A DNA stretch of 64,000 nt from Methylocaldum sp002005105 (GCF_051027545.1 NZ_CP194901.1:124001-188000), one strand, 5' to 3'. Numbered from the stretch's first letter, positions 28,414 to 37,947 are shown. Made by a program: numbers and translations. Notes: generated by a model not told the origin, from the sequence alone.

Positions 28414-29808
28414 TCAGCTCGATTCTTTCAGCCCGTACTTCCGGATGCGATAGCGCAGCGTTTCGCGGGTCGTGCCGAGGGCGCGGGCAGCGGCGGTGAC
28501 GTTGCCGTCGTGGCGCTCCAGGGTGGTTCGGATGATGTAACAATCCATATCGTCCAACGCCATGCTCCCGTCGAGCGGAATGAACAATCCGTCCGCGCTC
28601 GCGGCATCGATGCCCGGCATTCCTTTTTCGCCGTGCCGGCGCAGCTGCAACCATTCGACCGGCAACAGCGGCCCCTCGGCGAACAGCACGCAGCGCTCGA
28701 TGACGTTCCGCAATTCCCGTACATTGCCGGGCCAGTCGTGCGCCCGCAATTCCGCCCAGGCCGCTTCCGGAACCACCTTGACGTGCTTGCCGGCCTTGGC
28801 GTTGAACTCGGCCACGAAAAGCTCCACCAAATCTTCCAAGTCCTCCTTGATGTCCCTGAGGGGCGGCAGGGTGAGCTTGAACACGCTCAAGCGATGGTAA
28901 AGATCGCCGCGGAATTCGCCGCGCTTGACCATGTCCTCCAGATCCCTATGGCTTGCCGCGAGGATTTGCACATCGACCGAAATTTCCTTCTCCGAGCCCA
29001 GCCGGCGGATTTTCCGGTCCTCGATCGCCTTGAGGAGCTTGGACTGAAGATCCGGGGCCATCTCGCCAATCTCGTCGAGGAATAAGGTGCCGCCTTCGGC
29101 CTGTTCGATCAATCCCCGGTGCCGTGACAGGGCGCCCGTGAATGCGCCGGCCTCGTGCCCGAACAATTCGGATTCCAGGAGCTCGCGCGGCAGCGCCGCG
29201 CAATTGAGTTCGATCAACGGGTTTTCCGCCCGTTTCCCGCCATAATGCAGGATGCGGGCCGCGAGGCCCTTGCCGGTGCCGGTTTCGCCGCCGATGATCA
29301 AGGCGCTGAAAGGCACTTGGGTCAAGCGCGTCAACATCTCGCGCACCCGCTGCGCCGCTCGGCTCTTGCCGACATAGGCCTCCGGCGAATAACGGCGATA
29401 GCGCTGGCGGACTTGCTGCGCCAGGCGCTTTTGGGCCTGGGCGCTGCGGGCGGCGGCGGCGATCACCAAGTCGAGCCGCGACATCTCGCACGGCTTTTCG
29501 AGGAAGTCGTACGCACCCAGGCGCAAAGCCCGCACCGAATCCGGCACGCTCCCGTACCCGGTGAGCAGCAGCCATTCGGTATTGGCGATCTGCCCTTGAA
29601 GCGATTCCATGAAATCCAGAGCGTTGCCGTCCGGCAGATTCATGTCGGACAGGATCAAGATCGGCTCGAATCCCTGTTCCAGCAGCAACTCTTTCGCATC
29701 CTTGAGGTCTTTGGCCCATTCCACTTCCCAACCCGCCTTGCGATAGTGGCGCGTCAGTTCGGAACCGAACAAGGCCTCGTCTTCGATGATCAGCAAGGTA
29801 TTCAGCAC
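28414..29808 (-). CDS. sigma-54-dependent response regulator (NtrC family)
   Basis: 464 residues in three parts. The receiver domain has ED at 9-10, phospho-acceptor D55 in LILSDMNLPDG and lysine in FLEKPCE. The AAA+ domain has Walker A GGETGTGKG, the sigma-54 contact loop GAFTGA and LFLDEIGEMAP. The Fis-type HTH at the C-terminus reads NVTAAARALGTTRETLRYRI. The GTG start follows the stop of a histidine-kinase fragment by 7 bases, so the pair was co-transcribed. With the kinase destroyed here, phosphorylation would need another donor. Confidence 0.93.
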   Translation of the reverse strand: MLNTLLIIEDEALFGSELTRHYRKAGWEVEWAKDLKDAKELLLEQGFEPILILSDMNLPDGNALDFMESLQGQIANTEWLLLTGYGSVPDSVRALRLGAYDFLEKPCEMSRLDLVIAAAARSAQAQKRLAQQVRQRYRRYSPEAYVGKSRAAQRVREMLTRLTQVPFSALIIGGETGTGKGLAARILHYGGKRAENPLIELNCAALPRELLESELFGHEAGAFTGALSRHRGLIEQAEGGTLFLDEIGEMAPDLQSKLLKAIEDRKIRRLGSEKEISVDVQILAASHRDLEDMVKRGEFRGDLYHRLSVFKLTLPPLRDIKEDLEDLVELFVAEFNAKAGKHVKVVPEAAWAELRAHDWPGNVRELRNVIERCVLFAEGPLLPVEWLQLRRHGEKGMPGIDAASADGLFIPLDGSMALDDMDCYIIRTTLERHDGNVTAAARALGTTRETLRYRIRKYGLKESS

Positions 29809-29815
29809 GGCAAAC

Positions 29816-29992
29816 TCAGACCCATTGACAAGGAAGCGTTAAACTCACCCGAGCTCCACGGGGCTCGACATTCGAAATATCCAGCTGCCCGCCCAGGTCG
29901 CGCGTGAAGCGCTGAACCATGGCCAGACCGAGGCCAGTACCGCCAAGAGCCTCTTGCTCGAGGTGGCGCTTGACCGCAAATATTTGTTCATC
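29816..29992 (-). pseudogene. C-terminal stub of the cognate histidine kinase
   Basis: The minus strand reads IDEQIFAVKRHLEQEALGGT, then GLGLAMVQRFTRDLGGQLDI and a terminal RGARVSLTLPCQWV: the G boxes and last strands of a HATPase_c domain. Upstream of 29992 the frame meets a stop and similarity ends. The sensor, HisKA and N box are missing. Truncation lies next to a short inverted-repeat element at 30164-30264. Confidence 0.82.
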
Positions 29993-30163
29993 GATTCAGA
30001 GAATGGCAGGGACAGGTTGAATATCGGCGATGCTGCTTGCGAGACAAAGCCGATAGCTCGCGGCCTGGAATATCAGCGCCAAGGCCGCCGTCAACCGGCC
30101 AAACGGTGGTACCGATGTCGGTATCATCAAGGTAGCGTGAGCGAGGCATCGTCTTTCTCCCAA

Positions 30164-30264
30164 CTAAGAGCCTATCCCAGTAGGATCGAGAAATCCTTCG
30201 ACGGGCCTGTCCTGAGCTAAGTCGAAGGGCTCAGGGCGAACGGCCTACCGGGATAGGCTCTTAG
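30164..30264. repeat. 101-bp MITE-like element with perfect 15-bp terminal inverted repeats
   Basis: Ends are CTAAGAGCCTATCCC (30164-30178) and its exact complement (30250-30264). Inside are a second inverted pair, CCTTCGAC and GTCGAAGG, and GGCTCAGGGCGAACGG, a type of short interspersed repeat often seen between genes. No coding capacity. It could be a transposase-dependent miniature element or a REP-like hairpin. Confidence 0.75.
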
Positions 30265-30267
30265 TTC

Positions 30268-30405
30268 TTACTCGTATTTAACTGAATGAACCGTCATTTG
30301 CTTCCTGGAATCGTCACTCAGACCCTGGGCAATATCGACGTCAGTCACTACGATGGATAGAACAGCGAGCACGATGCTGTAAACGAACTGGTTCATAAAC
30401 CGCAT
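30268..30405 (-). CDS. small hypothetical protein with one hydrophobic helix
   Basis: 45 residues, MRFMNQFVYSIVLAVLSIVV then TDVDIAQGLSDDSRKQMTVH. The first part is a probable membrane or signal helix, the rest polar. GGAG lies 7 bases before ATG 30405. I do not recognise the family. It begins beside the MITE-like repeat, and no partner gene is evident. Confidence 0.45.
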   Translation of the reverse strand: MRFMNQFVYSIVLAVLSIVVTDVDIAQGLSDDSRKQMTVHSVKYE

Positions 30406-30770
30406 CAGAATACTCCACGAAACACGGGAATGTTTTTGCCGAAAAACAGATACCCAAATGGGATTTAACGATGTCGGAAATAAACACAAAGCAAATAAAG
30501 TGCCACAAAGAAATATTTACTTATCAATTACATGTCGCTCCATGACAGTGCTCGACTGGTGTAATTGCACGCGGAATCGGTGATTTTGAACTGGTCGAAT
30601 GGGCGGCTATTGGCGCTCGCCGAAAGCTGTCTCCTCGGCACACACATTGAAGCTTGGGCGCTAGAGTAATCCAGCGCAGAATTTATTATCCGGACCGCTG
30701 ACGCGCTGGACATAGGCCTGATAGGCTTATGCTCGGGTCTTTCCCATAATCATGAACCGAAGGCTCGGTC
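30406..30770. other. non-coding stretch
   Basis: 365 bases, moderately AT-rich toward 30480-30540. No gene, repeat or RNA structure could be supported on either strand. Confidence 0.5.
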
Positions 30771-30955
30771 ATGGACGATAAAAATCCTCAGGCACCGCTC
30801 ATGACAACAGAAGAGAGGGCTCTTCGCAAGTGGCCATCCTCGTGGGGGTCAGTCTCTTAGCCGGCGCTGCCGGAGGTGCTGCGGCCACGATAATGGCCAC
30901 CTACCTCAAAGATCACGTCACCCACGCGCGAGCGCCGACTATAGAACAGAGGTAA
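30771..30955 (+). pseudogene. small membrane protein gene with a frameshift
   Basis: ATG 30771 opens MDDKNPQAPLMTTEERALRK and stops at 30860. From 30830 the next frame reads VAILVGVSLLAGAAGGAAAT and IMATYLKDHVTHARAP to TAA 30955, a glycine/alanine-rich membrane helix. Joining the two at about 30826-30830 gives one plausible 60-residue membrane protein directly upstream of the gene at 30959. Possible one-base lesion, sequence error or programmed shift. Confidence 0.4.
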
Positions 30956-30958
30956 ACC

Positions 30959-31300
30959 ATGGCGAAAAAGCCAGGCCTGAACAGGGCGAACGTCGTCCCG
31001 TTTCGGTCGAGAACGGCGTGTCGCGCACGGCCGCCGCTGAAGGGTCCACGCTTGGTCTGGCCCACACGAATCGATGTGATCGCGGCGATCACGCCGCCCA
31101 CTCGGGTAGGTCGGATGACGTTAACCGGCGCTCGCGCGGTCGCTTGGGTCCTCTCTCTGCCCTATCATGCGGTCATGCTCGTGTATGTCGGCATCCTCCG
31201 GATGATCGAGTTCTTCGGTGCAATGATCTTTGTCACGGTGTTCTTGATGCTCGGCTGGCTGTTGATTCAAATGGTCCAAGATTACCTTGCTGGCGCCTAA
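30959..31300 (+). CDS. hypothetical membrane protein
   Basis: 113 residues: an arginine-rich N-terminal half (NVVPFRSRTACRARPPLKGP) and a C-terminal hydrophobic region (about 63-108) with one or two helices including MIFVTVFLMLGWLLIQMV. AGAGG lies 8 bases before the ATG, inside the end of the preceding small frame, so the two are probably coupled. No family recognised. Confidence 0.5.
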   Translation: MAKKPGLNRANVVPFRSRTACRARPPLKGPRLVWPTRIDVIAAITPPTRVGRMTLTGARAVAWVLSLPYHAVMLVYVGILRMIEFFGAMIFVTVFLMLGWLLIQMVQDYLAGA

Positions 31301-31572
31301 AGTATCCTTACAGCTGTTTAATCCCCGCGCTATCCCCTAGACGTAGCGCCAGATGATGCACAGCTCGGCATCAGGAAGTCTGAAACTCCTGGTTAACATT
31401 GTTGCAACATACCTCTCAGTTTATTCGAATGCTGGTCCCGGTTTTCCCGGAGACTGTTTACGTTGAGTCAGGCTACAACGGCCGGCTCTGTCCACCAAGA
31501 GCAACAACGCCCACTTCGGCCAAGCGTCCGGAGTGGCGGAGCAAATGGAGCCTCCGGAAAACCCAGGGCGGT

Positions 31573-32691
31573 TTACTTTAATTTCATTTTTCGCATCCAC
31601 AATTCTTTGCACGGTGTCGGATGATCGCGGATATCCGACGCCTTCTCAGCGCCAAACCCCCACTTTCCTTCCTCCGCATAGTCCATGAGTTGCCGCCGGC
31701 GATTTTTGCTTGCCCATCCACCGAAGTGGCCGTTAGCATCGGGTTTTAGGTAATCGCGTAGTAGATATGCGACAAATTCCGATTCAGTCTGCGCCTTCTC
31801 GTCATGCCGTAAGGCAAGTTCATATTCAAGCTCAATCGCGGGTGTGAAATCGGCAGGGTTTTCGAACATAGTCGCGGATAGGCTCATAAGGTGGTCAACG
31901 GGCGTATCCTTAATCAATAATTGCAGTACATCGTCGATGTAGCCAAGATTACGGTTTCCATTTGTTGGTGGCGGCTGAAACACAATGCGCCCGCGCTTGA
32001 AATCTTCTTCGGTCGGCGCGACGTCATGGCCCATTTCATCGCGCACGTTAAACTTAGCTTGCGCTGAGAGGCTCGCGAATGACGAGGTCGATACCAGTAC
32101 GCCACGGACTCGGAACGTCCATTCCTCGCCCTCGAATTCAGTTTTCTGGTCATTCGCCGTCAGTTGTCGTTCAACAACGTGCGGCATATACAATGTGGAA
32201 ACGATCTTATAGTCTGACCAGCCTCCGCCGGCTCCTACGGTTAGCCCCTTGGGATCGACAAAGCCGAAAGTCTGCGTGTGCGTTTCGAAATCAATGATCC
32301 AGACGATGAAATCGGGATAAAACCAGTCTGAATCATCCACGCGCAATCGGAAGGACTCATCCCGTTTTTCGATGTTGCGCTTGAGCCAGATTTCCTTACT
32401 GTCCCATTTCAATGGTGTCTTGTCGCTCTTCGGGTGATTGCCAGCAGGATACAGACGGCGAATTAGGTCGCGAACAAAGGCTTCCTCGTGCTCGTCCAAT
32501 TTGCCTGGCCCGACGTCGATGTAATCCTGTCTGGGTGATAAGAGCAGAGGTTGATACACGCTACCCGGCGCAAGTACCTCAATCGAACCCTGTGGATCGA
32601 CAATCAACGGCAGATTATCGATATTCGGACAAGATATGGAATCTCCGAATAGCCCGACTTGCACGGGCTGCGCTGGTTTCTTATTGGACAT
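31573..32691 (-). CDS. PD-(D/E)xK-type nuclease subunit of a type III-like restriction system
   Basis: 372 residues. The region DSDWFYPDFIVWIIDFETHT followed by QTFGFVDPKGL has the spacing of a PD...(D/E)xK nuclease core (P126-D127, D146-x-K148). This core normally ends type III Res proteins, where it reads PDF...E/DxKG. Here the helicase gene just upstream lacks it, so the nuclease seems encoded separately. ATG 32691 overlaps the helicase stop by 11 bases. The C-terminal 200 residues are unrecognised. The function is inferred from motif and context. Confidence 0.65.
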   Translation of the reverse strand: MSNKKPAQPVQVGLFGDSISCPNIDNLPLIVDPQGSIEVLAPGSVYQPLLLSPRQDYIDVGPGKLDEHEEAFVRDLIRRLYPAGNHPKSDKTPLKWDSKEIWLKRNIEKRDESFRLRVDDSDWFYPDFIVWIIDFETHTQTFGFVDPKGLTVGAGGGWSDYKIVSTLYMPHVVERQLTANDQKTEFEGEEWTFRVRGVLVSTSSFASLSAQAKFNVRDEMGHDVAPTEEDFKRGRIVFQPPPTNGNRNLGYIDDVLQLLIKDTPVDHLMSLSATMFENPADFTPAIELEYELALRHDEKAQTESEFVAYLLRDYLKPDANGHFGGWASKNRRRQLMDYAEEGKWGFGAEKASDIRDHPTPCKELWMRKMKLK

Positions 32692-35143
32692 GCAGGAAGT
32701 CCTTGTAGTACTGGTCGGGGACGCCGCTCTCGTGCGCCGCAATAAGGGCGTAGCGACTTTTCCGATTTTCTTGTTTTCGATATGCGCCTTCGAACAAACG
32801 ACGAACCACGGTGGAAGCCAACCGATTTAGACGCAAGAGATCGGCAGGTTCATGCACATTCAGCATCCCCGGCAGTCCGAGAATCTCAAATTTCTCGCTG
32901 GCCAGTGCACTATCGATAGCTTGGCGGTCGAAGGCGAAGTTCCACCAGCGTTGAGTGCGCTTCCATTCGACCATTTCTAGGTACACGGCATCACGATCCA
33001 GAAGCGCCGCCCATTGTTTAAATTCGGACGTGATATCCTGACCGACCACACCTAGTTGTGCCGATACATTGCCATCTTTGAGCTGCGAGGTAGCAATCGA
33101 GGCGGTGAGTGAAACCTTGATCTTGTTTACGCCAGAAAGCCATTGGCTGCCGATAACAGACACCTGGAAATCAGGAGCTTGGGGTGAAATAGCGCGAACT
33201 GATTGCAGCAGAGATGACGTGTGTCTGCGCACCCCACACTCGATACGCTCCGAGTCTGGTATGCCGTTGTCGGTCAAACTTTGCAGAAAGCTATCGAGAT
33301 AACCGGACTTTAGGCCGAACACATAGGCGGTTTGCAAGGGCGCGAGCTCGGAAGGCGGGTTGTCCAATCGTTTGCCGTTGCCACCCACGCCGGCAAACCG
33401 CACCACGCGCCCAAACATTTGAATGATTAGCGAACCTTCGCCTTGGCCGAGACGCAATAAAGTCAGCGATGAAGCGCGGAAGTTATCCCAGCCCTCTGCA
33501 AACCGTCGTGAACCAATCAATACATTGAGGCCGCTGCCAGGAGCATCGAGAGCAGCGAACAGCGACCCCGTCATTGCATCATCTTCAACCGATAGTTTGG
33601 TGGATTCCAGCGCCTTCTTGAGACCTGCAGCATCGCCCACGTTGACCACACCGTAGTAATGAGACGTATCCCCGCGTAACAGACCAAGCCCTAACTCACC
33701 CGCGGCTGCCTTGATCAGGCGCAACACCGGTTTATCGCCTTGTTGCCAGCCAAAGCAATCCGCCAGCACCCGCATAGCTAAGGCGTTGACGTTCCAACCG
33801 ATCGTGGCCTGATGTACCTCGGCCGGCAGCATGCCGGTGCCCACCGTCGTGGCCGTTAGCAGCGATCCCAAATTTTCGACCAGCTTGGCTGGTTGAGCCA
33901 GTATGGTCGAGAGGTACTTCAATACATCTACCACATCGGAGGTCTGCTCTTTGTCCCCTTTACCGCTACCGCCGATCACCGATAGCCCAAGAAGCACCCA
34001 AAGTGGCGGGGCCAGCTGCAAGCCTATGCTCGCTGCCTTCTGCTTTCCCTCGGACGATCGGAAGCATGCGACCTGGTGCCAGTAAGACAGCAATGCAGCC
34101 GTCAGGGTCTGACGCTGCGCTATAGCACTGGCGTCTCCCTTAGCTTGCACTCGAACATGCCAGAAGTCTTTGCCATAACGATCCTGATGGAAGCGATCGT
34201 AGGCGTAGTCGAAAACCACCGCCTTGGCGTAACGGTCGAAGGCATGCTCTCCCTCGGCGACTTGGCCGAAGGTGGCGGAAAACTCGATTAAGAGGCCGCG
34301 ATGAGCTCGTAATGGCGCATTAATGCCTGCTAAGTCGGCCTGTAGCGCCTTCCAGACGCTAACCTCGGATTTTTGCCCCTTGTGGCCCTCATCGACAAAC
34401 ACCAGATTGCGGCCGTCGGCAAACACTGAAGTGGGCACAATGACGCCATCGCCTTTCTTCTCAGTCGCCAGCTTATTGATGTCAAGCACGATTACCGCGT
34501 CAGGTGGCAAACGGCCTATGGATGAGGCATCGCCATCCATTGGGTACGCAAACACTTCCCAAACCGCCAGTTCACGCAATTTGTCTGCGTGCTGGCGAGT
34601 CAGCGATTCGGAAGGGGTGATGACAATCAGGCGATCCCAGGACTGACGCTTTTCCAGTAACGCAAGGCAGGCATGCAGTACATGGGTTTTGCCTGCTGCC
34701 GTCGCCATCCAGAAGGCGGCCAGTTGCAAATCTGCCTCGACGAATTCTGACACCACCTCGCCCTTTGGTTTGTGCGCTTCCAGATAAGCATTCAACCGCA
34801 CGAGGAATGCCGCTACGTCATCCAGTTGAGAATGCATCCAATGGGCAAACAACACCAGTGCTAAATATTGAGCATACCGCGGAGAAAAGTGCACCTGGCC
34901 ACACGCCTGCCGTACCGCGGCATCCAAGGCCGATAAATGGGCTATATCACCCTGGCAGACCGAACCCAGCGCTTCCAGATACTTGCCGTTGGTCAGACCG
35001 TGTGCCGCTCCGATATGGTTCTCAACCATGCGTAACTGCGCCATCGCAGCTGGAAGATGAATGCCCAACTCCGCCGCGAGTGCGTCGCGCAGTACCAGCG
35101 CCGCTTTCAATCGTGCGTGGCCGGAACGCTTCACCGCTGCCAT
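32681..35143 (-). CDS. DEAD/DEAH-box helicase, type III restriction Res-like
   Basis: 820 residues of superfamily-2 helicase. Walker A ATAAGKTH (about 147-154), motif II VFVDEGHKG (DEGH, 252-255), motif III-like FSATFGQ and motif VI IIQMFGRVVRFAG are visible. Type III Res proteins have this helicase plus a C-terminal nuclease. Here the C-terminus (RLFEGAYRKQENRKSRYALI) has no PD-(D/E)xK core, which appears in the next gene. It starts at the stop of a truncated Mod gene, overlapping by one base. Without a working methyltransferase, restriction would be either lethal or off. Confidence 0.8.
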   Translation of the reverse strand: MAAVKRSGHARLKAALVLRDALAAELGIHLPAAMAQLRMVENHIGAAHGLTNGKYLEALGSVCQGDIAHLSALDAAVRQACGQVHFSPRYAQYLALVLFAHWMHSQLDDVAAFLVRLNAYLEAHKPKGEVVSEFVEADLQLAAFWMATAAGKTHVLHACLALLEKRQSWDRLIVITPSESLTRQHADKLRELAVWEVFAYPMDGDASSIGRLPPDAVIVLDINKLATEKKGDGVIVPTSVFADGRNLVFVDEGHKGQKSEVSVWKALQADLAGINAPLRAHRGLLIEFSATFGQVAEGEHAFDRYAKAVVFDYAYDRFHQDRYGKDFWHVRVQAKGDASAIAQRQTLTAALLSYWHQVACFRSSEGKQKAASIGLQLAPPLWVLLGLSVIGGSGKGDKEQTSDVVDVLKYLSTILAQPAKLVENLGSLLTATTVGTGMLPAEVHQATIGWNVNALAMRVLADCFGWQQGDKPVLRLIKAAAGELGLGLLRGDTSHYYGVVNVGDAAGLKKALESTKLSVEDDAMTGSLFAALDAPGSGLNVLIGSRRFAEGWDNFRASSLTLLRLGQGEGSLIIQMFGRVVRFAGVGGNGKRLDNPPSELAPLQTAYVFGLKSGYLDSFLQSLTDNGIPDSERIECGVRRHTSSLLQSVRAISPQAPDFQVSVIGSQWLSGVNKIKVSLTASIATSQLKDGNVSAQLGVVGQDITSEFKQWAALLDRDAVYLEMVEWKRTQRWWNFAFDRQAIDSALASEKFEILGLPGMLNVHEPADLLRLNRLASTVVRRLFEGAYRKQENRKSRYALIAAHESGVPDQYYKDFLHVQ

Positions 35144-35976
35144 TACGGCCTCCCGAACTGAAGTGCGAAGACTGCCTCAATGGCTTCCAATCGGTCGCAG
35201 CCATCAAAGGTGAGACCTGCCGGATCGTTGGTATAGACACGGTCGGCTGGATGCTTGGCAAGCTTTTCAGAAAGCCATTTTGCCGAACCTTCGGCTGCGC
35301 AATCGCGAAAGAACACTGCTACCGATTGCCCACGTCGGTTGCGGCCCAACATCACCACGCCTAAGGGCTCCCGGTAAAGTCGGCTTATATCCATACCTAT
35401 TAGGTAGGGGAGACTCTCTACCAGATCGACCTCGCGCGGTGTCGCCTCCCCGCCGCCCTCGGCGCGTTTCAATTGATAGCCGAAGGGAGAACCAAATCGG
35501 TTCACATTGCAGTACAGAGTACGTAAGGTCTTGTCCAAGCGGTAACGTAAAGCGAAGGCCGGGTCCTGAAACAGATCGCCCACGTCGCCTTCGTCGAGTT
35601 CAACATCCAGGCTTACCAATGTGTCATTGTATTGCTCAAGCTCCTGAATGCGCATGAACAGGCCTGGGCCTGTTAAAGAAGCGGGACTACCGTTCTTCCA
35701 TATCCAAGCAGCCGCACAACGCTTGACTCGAGGTACAAGAATGTTTTCAAAGTGTCTTCCACCCTCTATAAGCAACACTCGACGGCGCTGACGGTCGTCA
35801 TGCTGCATGATTTGAGCGGCATGAAGGGTAGTTCCAGAGCCAGCGAAAAAATCCATAACCCAATCATCAGAGTCGGTGGTTTGCCCAATGAAGCGAGCAA
35901 CGAGCGTAGTTGGCTTGGGATTTGGAAAACTTCGAGTCTTGCCCGTTATATGTGTATCAATAAGGGTTATAAACAA
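35143..35976 (-). pseudogene. type III DNA methyltransferase (Mod), 5' truncated
   Basis: 277 residues contain only the C-terminal part of a beta-class N4/N6 methyltransferase: the family reading starts about GKTRSFPNPKPTTLVARFIG and has the AdoMet motif VMDFFAGSGTTLHAA (residues 40-54). The target motif DPPY, which precedes it in this class, and the whole N-terminal half are missing. Upstream DNA (about 35960-36114) turns AT-rich toward the OLD gene. Probably a decayed gene. Confidence 0.8.
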
Positions 35977-36114
35977 TAATCATGAATAGTTTCTGGAATT
36001 TAACTAGGAATTTTAAGAATACAATAACAACTAATTCGCCTTTTAAAAGTTAAGATTAAGGTCATCACTAATCACACTTTTGGAAACTCTTAACAATAAT
36101 AAAAACGGTAATTT

Positions 36115-37947
36115 ATGAAGCTCGAATCGGTTTCGATTAAAAATTTTCGCTGCTATCAAGATGAGATATTTGTAAAAATTGATGAGCTCACTACTTTTGT
36201 TGGAAAAAATGATATCGGAAAATCGTCTGTACTTGAGGCCCTAGAGATATTCTTCAACAATGAAACGATCAAAATTGAACAAGGTGACGCTAATATCTAC
36301 AGCGGAGACTCTAAGGTTTATATTACATGCGAGTTTTCAGACCTACCTATCACCTTGAGTCTCGATGCAGGATCCGAGACATCGCTAGCTGATGAGTATT
36401 TATTAACGCGAGACGGTACCCTTAAAATTCAGAAAATTTTTGACTGCGACAAACACAAACCTTCGGTTGAAGTTTTTATTCTGGCAAATCATCCGACCGC
36501 CCCAGGAGTAGCTAATCTACTTGAACTCAAAGAGAAGGACCTTCAGCAAATCGTCAAAGAGAAAGGACTAGACGTATCCCTCAAAGGCAATCCTGGTATG
36601 CGGAAGGCTATCTGGGGCTCTGTTCGAGACTTAGCATTATCCGATGTTTCTATACCGGTCACCAAGCCAAAAGAAGACAGTAAGCGAATTTGGGAACAGG
36701 TTGAAACCCATCTGCCGATGTTCGCCTTATTCCAGAGTGACCGTAGTAGCCGTGACTCCGATGGTGAGGTACAGAATCCAATGAAAGCCGCAGTAGCTGC
36801 CGCTATTGCCGAAGTTCAAGATGAGATCGAAGCAATTCAGGCTAAGGTACGAGAAAAAGCCGAAGAGATTGCCCGCAATACCCACCTGGCGTTGCAGACT
36901 ATTGACGCCAACTTGGCCAAAGAGCTTACGCCCGAGTTTACCCCACCTACACCCGCCAAATGGACTGGGCTGTTTTCGGTGAATATGAACACTGATGATG
37001 GCATTCCACTAAACAAGAGAGGGAGCGGGATTCGCCGTTTGGTTCTGGTGAGTTTTTTCAAGGCCGAAGCAGAGCGACGTTTAAGAACGGGAAATAAACG
37101 AAGCATCATCTACGCCATAGAAGAACCGGAAACTGCTCAACACCCCAATAACCAGCGCATTCTCATCGAGTCCTTCAAATCTTTAGCGGCGGAACCAGGA
37201 TGCCAAGTGCTGCTGACTACTCACAGCCCAGGATTTGCATCCGAACTCCCTTCGGAAAGCATCCGTTTCGTTACTCGAAACAACAATGGCAAGCCACGAA
37301 TTGATGGTGGTGTTGATGTATTTGGGGAAGTGGCTGAAGCTTTGGGAGTAATACCAGATAGCCGAGTTAAGGTTCTTTTCTATGTAGAAGGCCCCACTGA
37401 TGTTGTCGCATTTAAATGCCTAAGTCAGGCGTTACATAAAGAAAATCCAGACATTCCAAATTTAACAGTAGATGAGCGTGTGGCTTTCGTAGTGTTAGGC
37501 GGTGGAACGCTAAAACATTGGGTCAATCAACATTATTTGAAACCGCTTCACCGTCGAGAGGTACATATTTATGATCGAGACGTAGCCGATTATGCGGATG
37601 CAGCGGCTGAAGTTAATCAGCGAAATGACGGGTCTTGGGCTGTACAAACGCGAAAGCATGAAATAGAGAGCTATCTACACACTGAAGCAATTCAAGAAGC
37701 TTTTGGTGTTGAAGTGCTGGTAACCGATCACCCTGACAATGATGGTAAGACAGTGCCTAAGCTTTTTGCAGAGGTTTACTCACAAGCTCAGAATTACGAT
37801 GGCGTTATGAAGGAAAGTAAAGCCAAAATTCAGCTTGCCAAAAGAGCATTTCCATTAATGACAGCGGAGCGTATTCGTGAGCGTGATCCAGAAAATGAGG
37901 TAGAAGAATGGTTTCTCAAAATCGGTGCCATGATAGATAATTCGTGA
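36115..37947 (+). CDS. OLD-family ATP-dependent endonuclease (AAA-ABC ATPase + TOPRIM)
   Basis: 610 residues. Walker A GKNDIGKS (30-37), signature-like GSGIRRLV (303-310), Walker B YAIEEPE (333-339) and H-loop TTHS (368-371) form an ABC-type ATPase. A TOPRIM nuclease follows with E425 in YVEGPTDV and the DxD in YDRDVAD (486-492). This is the layout of P2 Old, GajA and related anti-phage nucleases. No GajB-like UvrD helicase or PARIS AriB is adjacent, so it would be a class 1, stand-alone OLD. The region is AT-rich compared with neighbours, pointing to transfer. Confidence 0.9.
   Translation: MKLESVSIKNFRCYQDEIFVKIDELTTFVGKNDIGKSSVLEALEIFFNNETIKIEQGDANIYSGDSKVYITCEFSDLPITLSLDAGSETSLADEYLLTRDGTLKIQKIFDCDKHKPSVEVFILANHPTAPGVANLLELKEKDLQQIVKEKGLDVSLKGNPGMRKAIWGSVRDLALSDVSIPVTKPKEDSKRIWEQVETHLPMFALFQSDRSSRDSDGEVQNPMKAAVAAAIAEVQDEIEAIQAKVREKAEEIARNTHLALQTIDANLAKELTPEFTPPTPAKWTGLFSVNMNTDDGIPLNKRGSGIRRLVLVSFFKAEAERRLRTGNKRSIIYAIEEPETAQHPNNQRILIESFKSLAAEPGCQVLLTTHSPGFASELPSESIRFVTRNNNGKPRIDGGVDVFGEVAEALGVIPDSRVKVLFYVEGPTDVVAFKCLSQALHKENPDIPNLTVDERVAFVVLGGGTLKHWVNQHYLKPLHRREVHIYDRDVADYADAAAEVNQRNDGSWAVQTRKHEIESYLHTEAIQEAFGVEVLVTDHPDNDGKTVPKLFAEVYSQAQNYDGVMKESKAKIQLAKRAFPLMTAERIRERDPENEVEEWFLKIGAMIDNS

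Noticed and set aside
29993..30160. Short minus-strand frame starting MPRSRYLDDTDIG near 30149
   Set aside because: It has a possible SD but no recognisable family and is only about 55 codons between two remnants; not supported as a gene.
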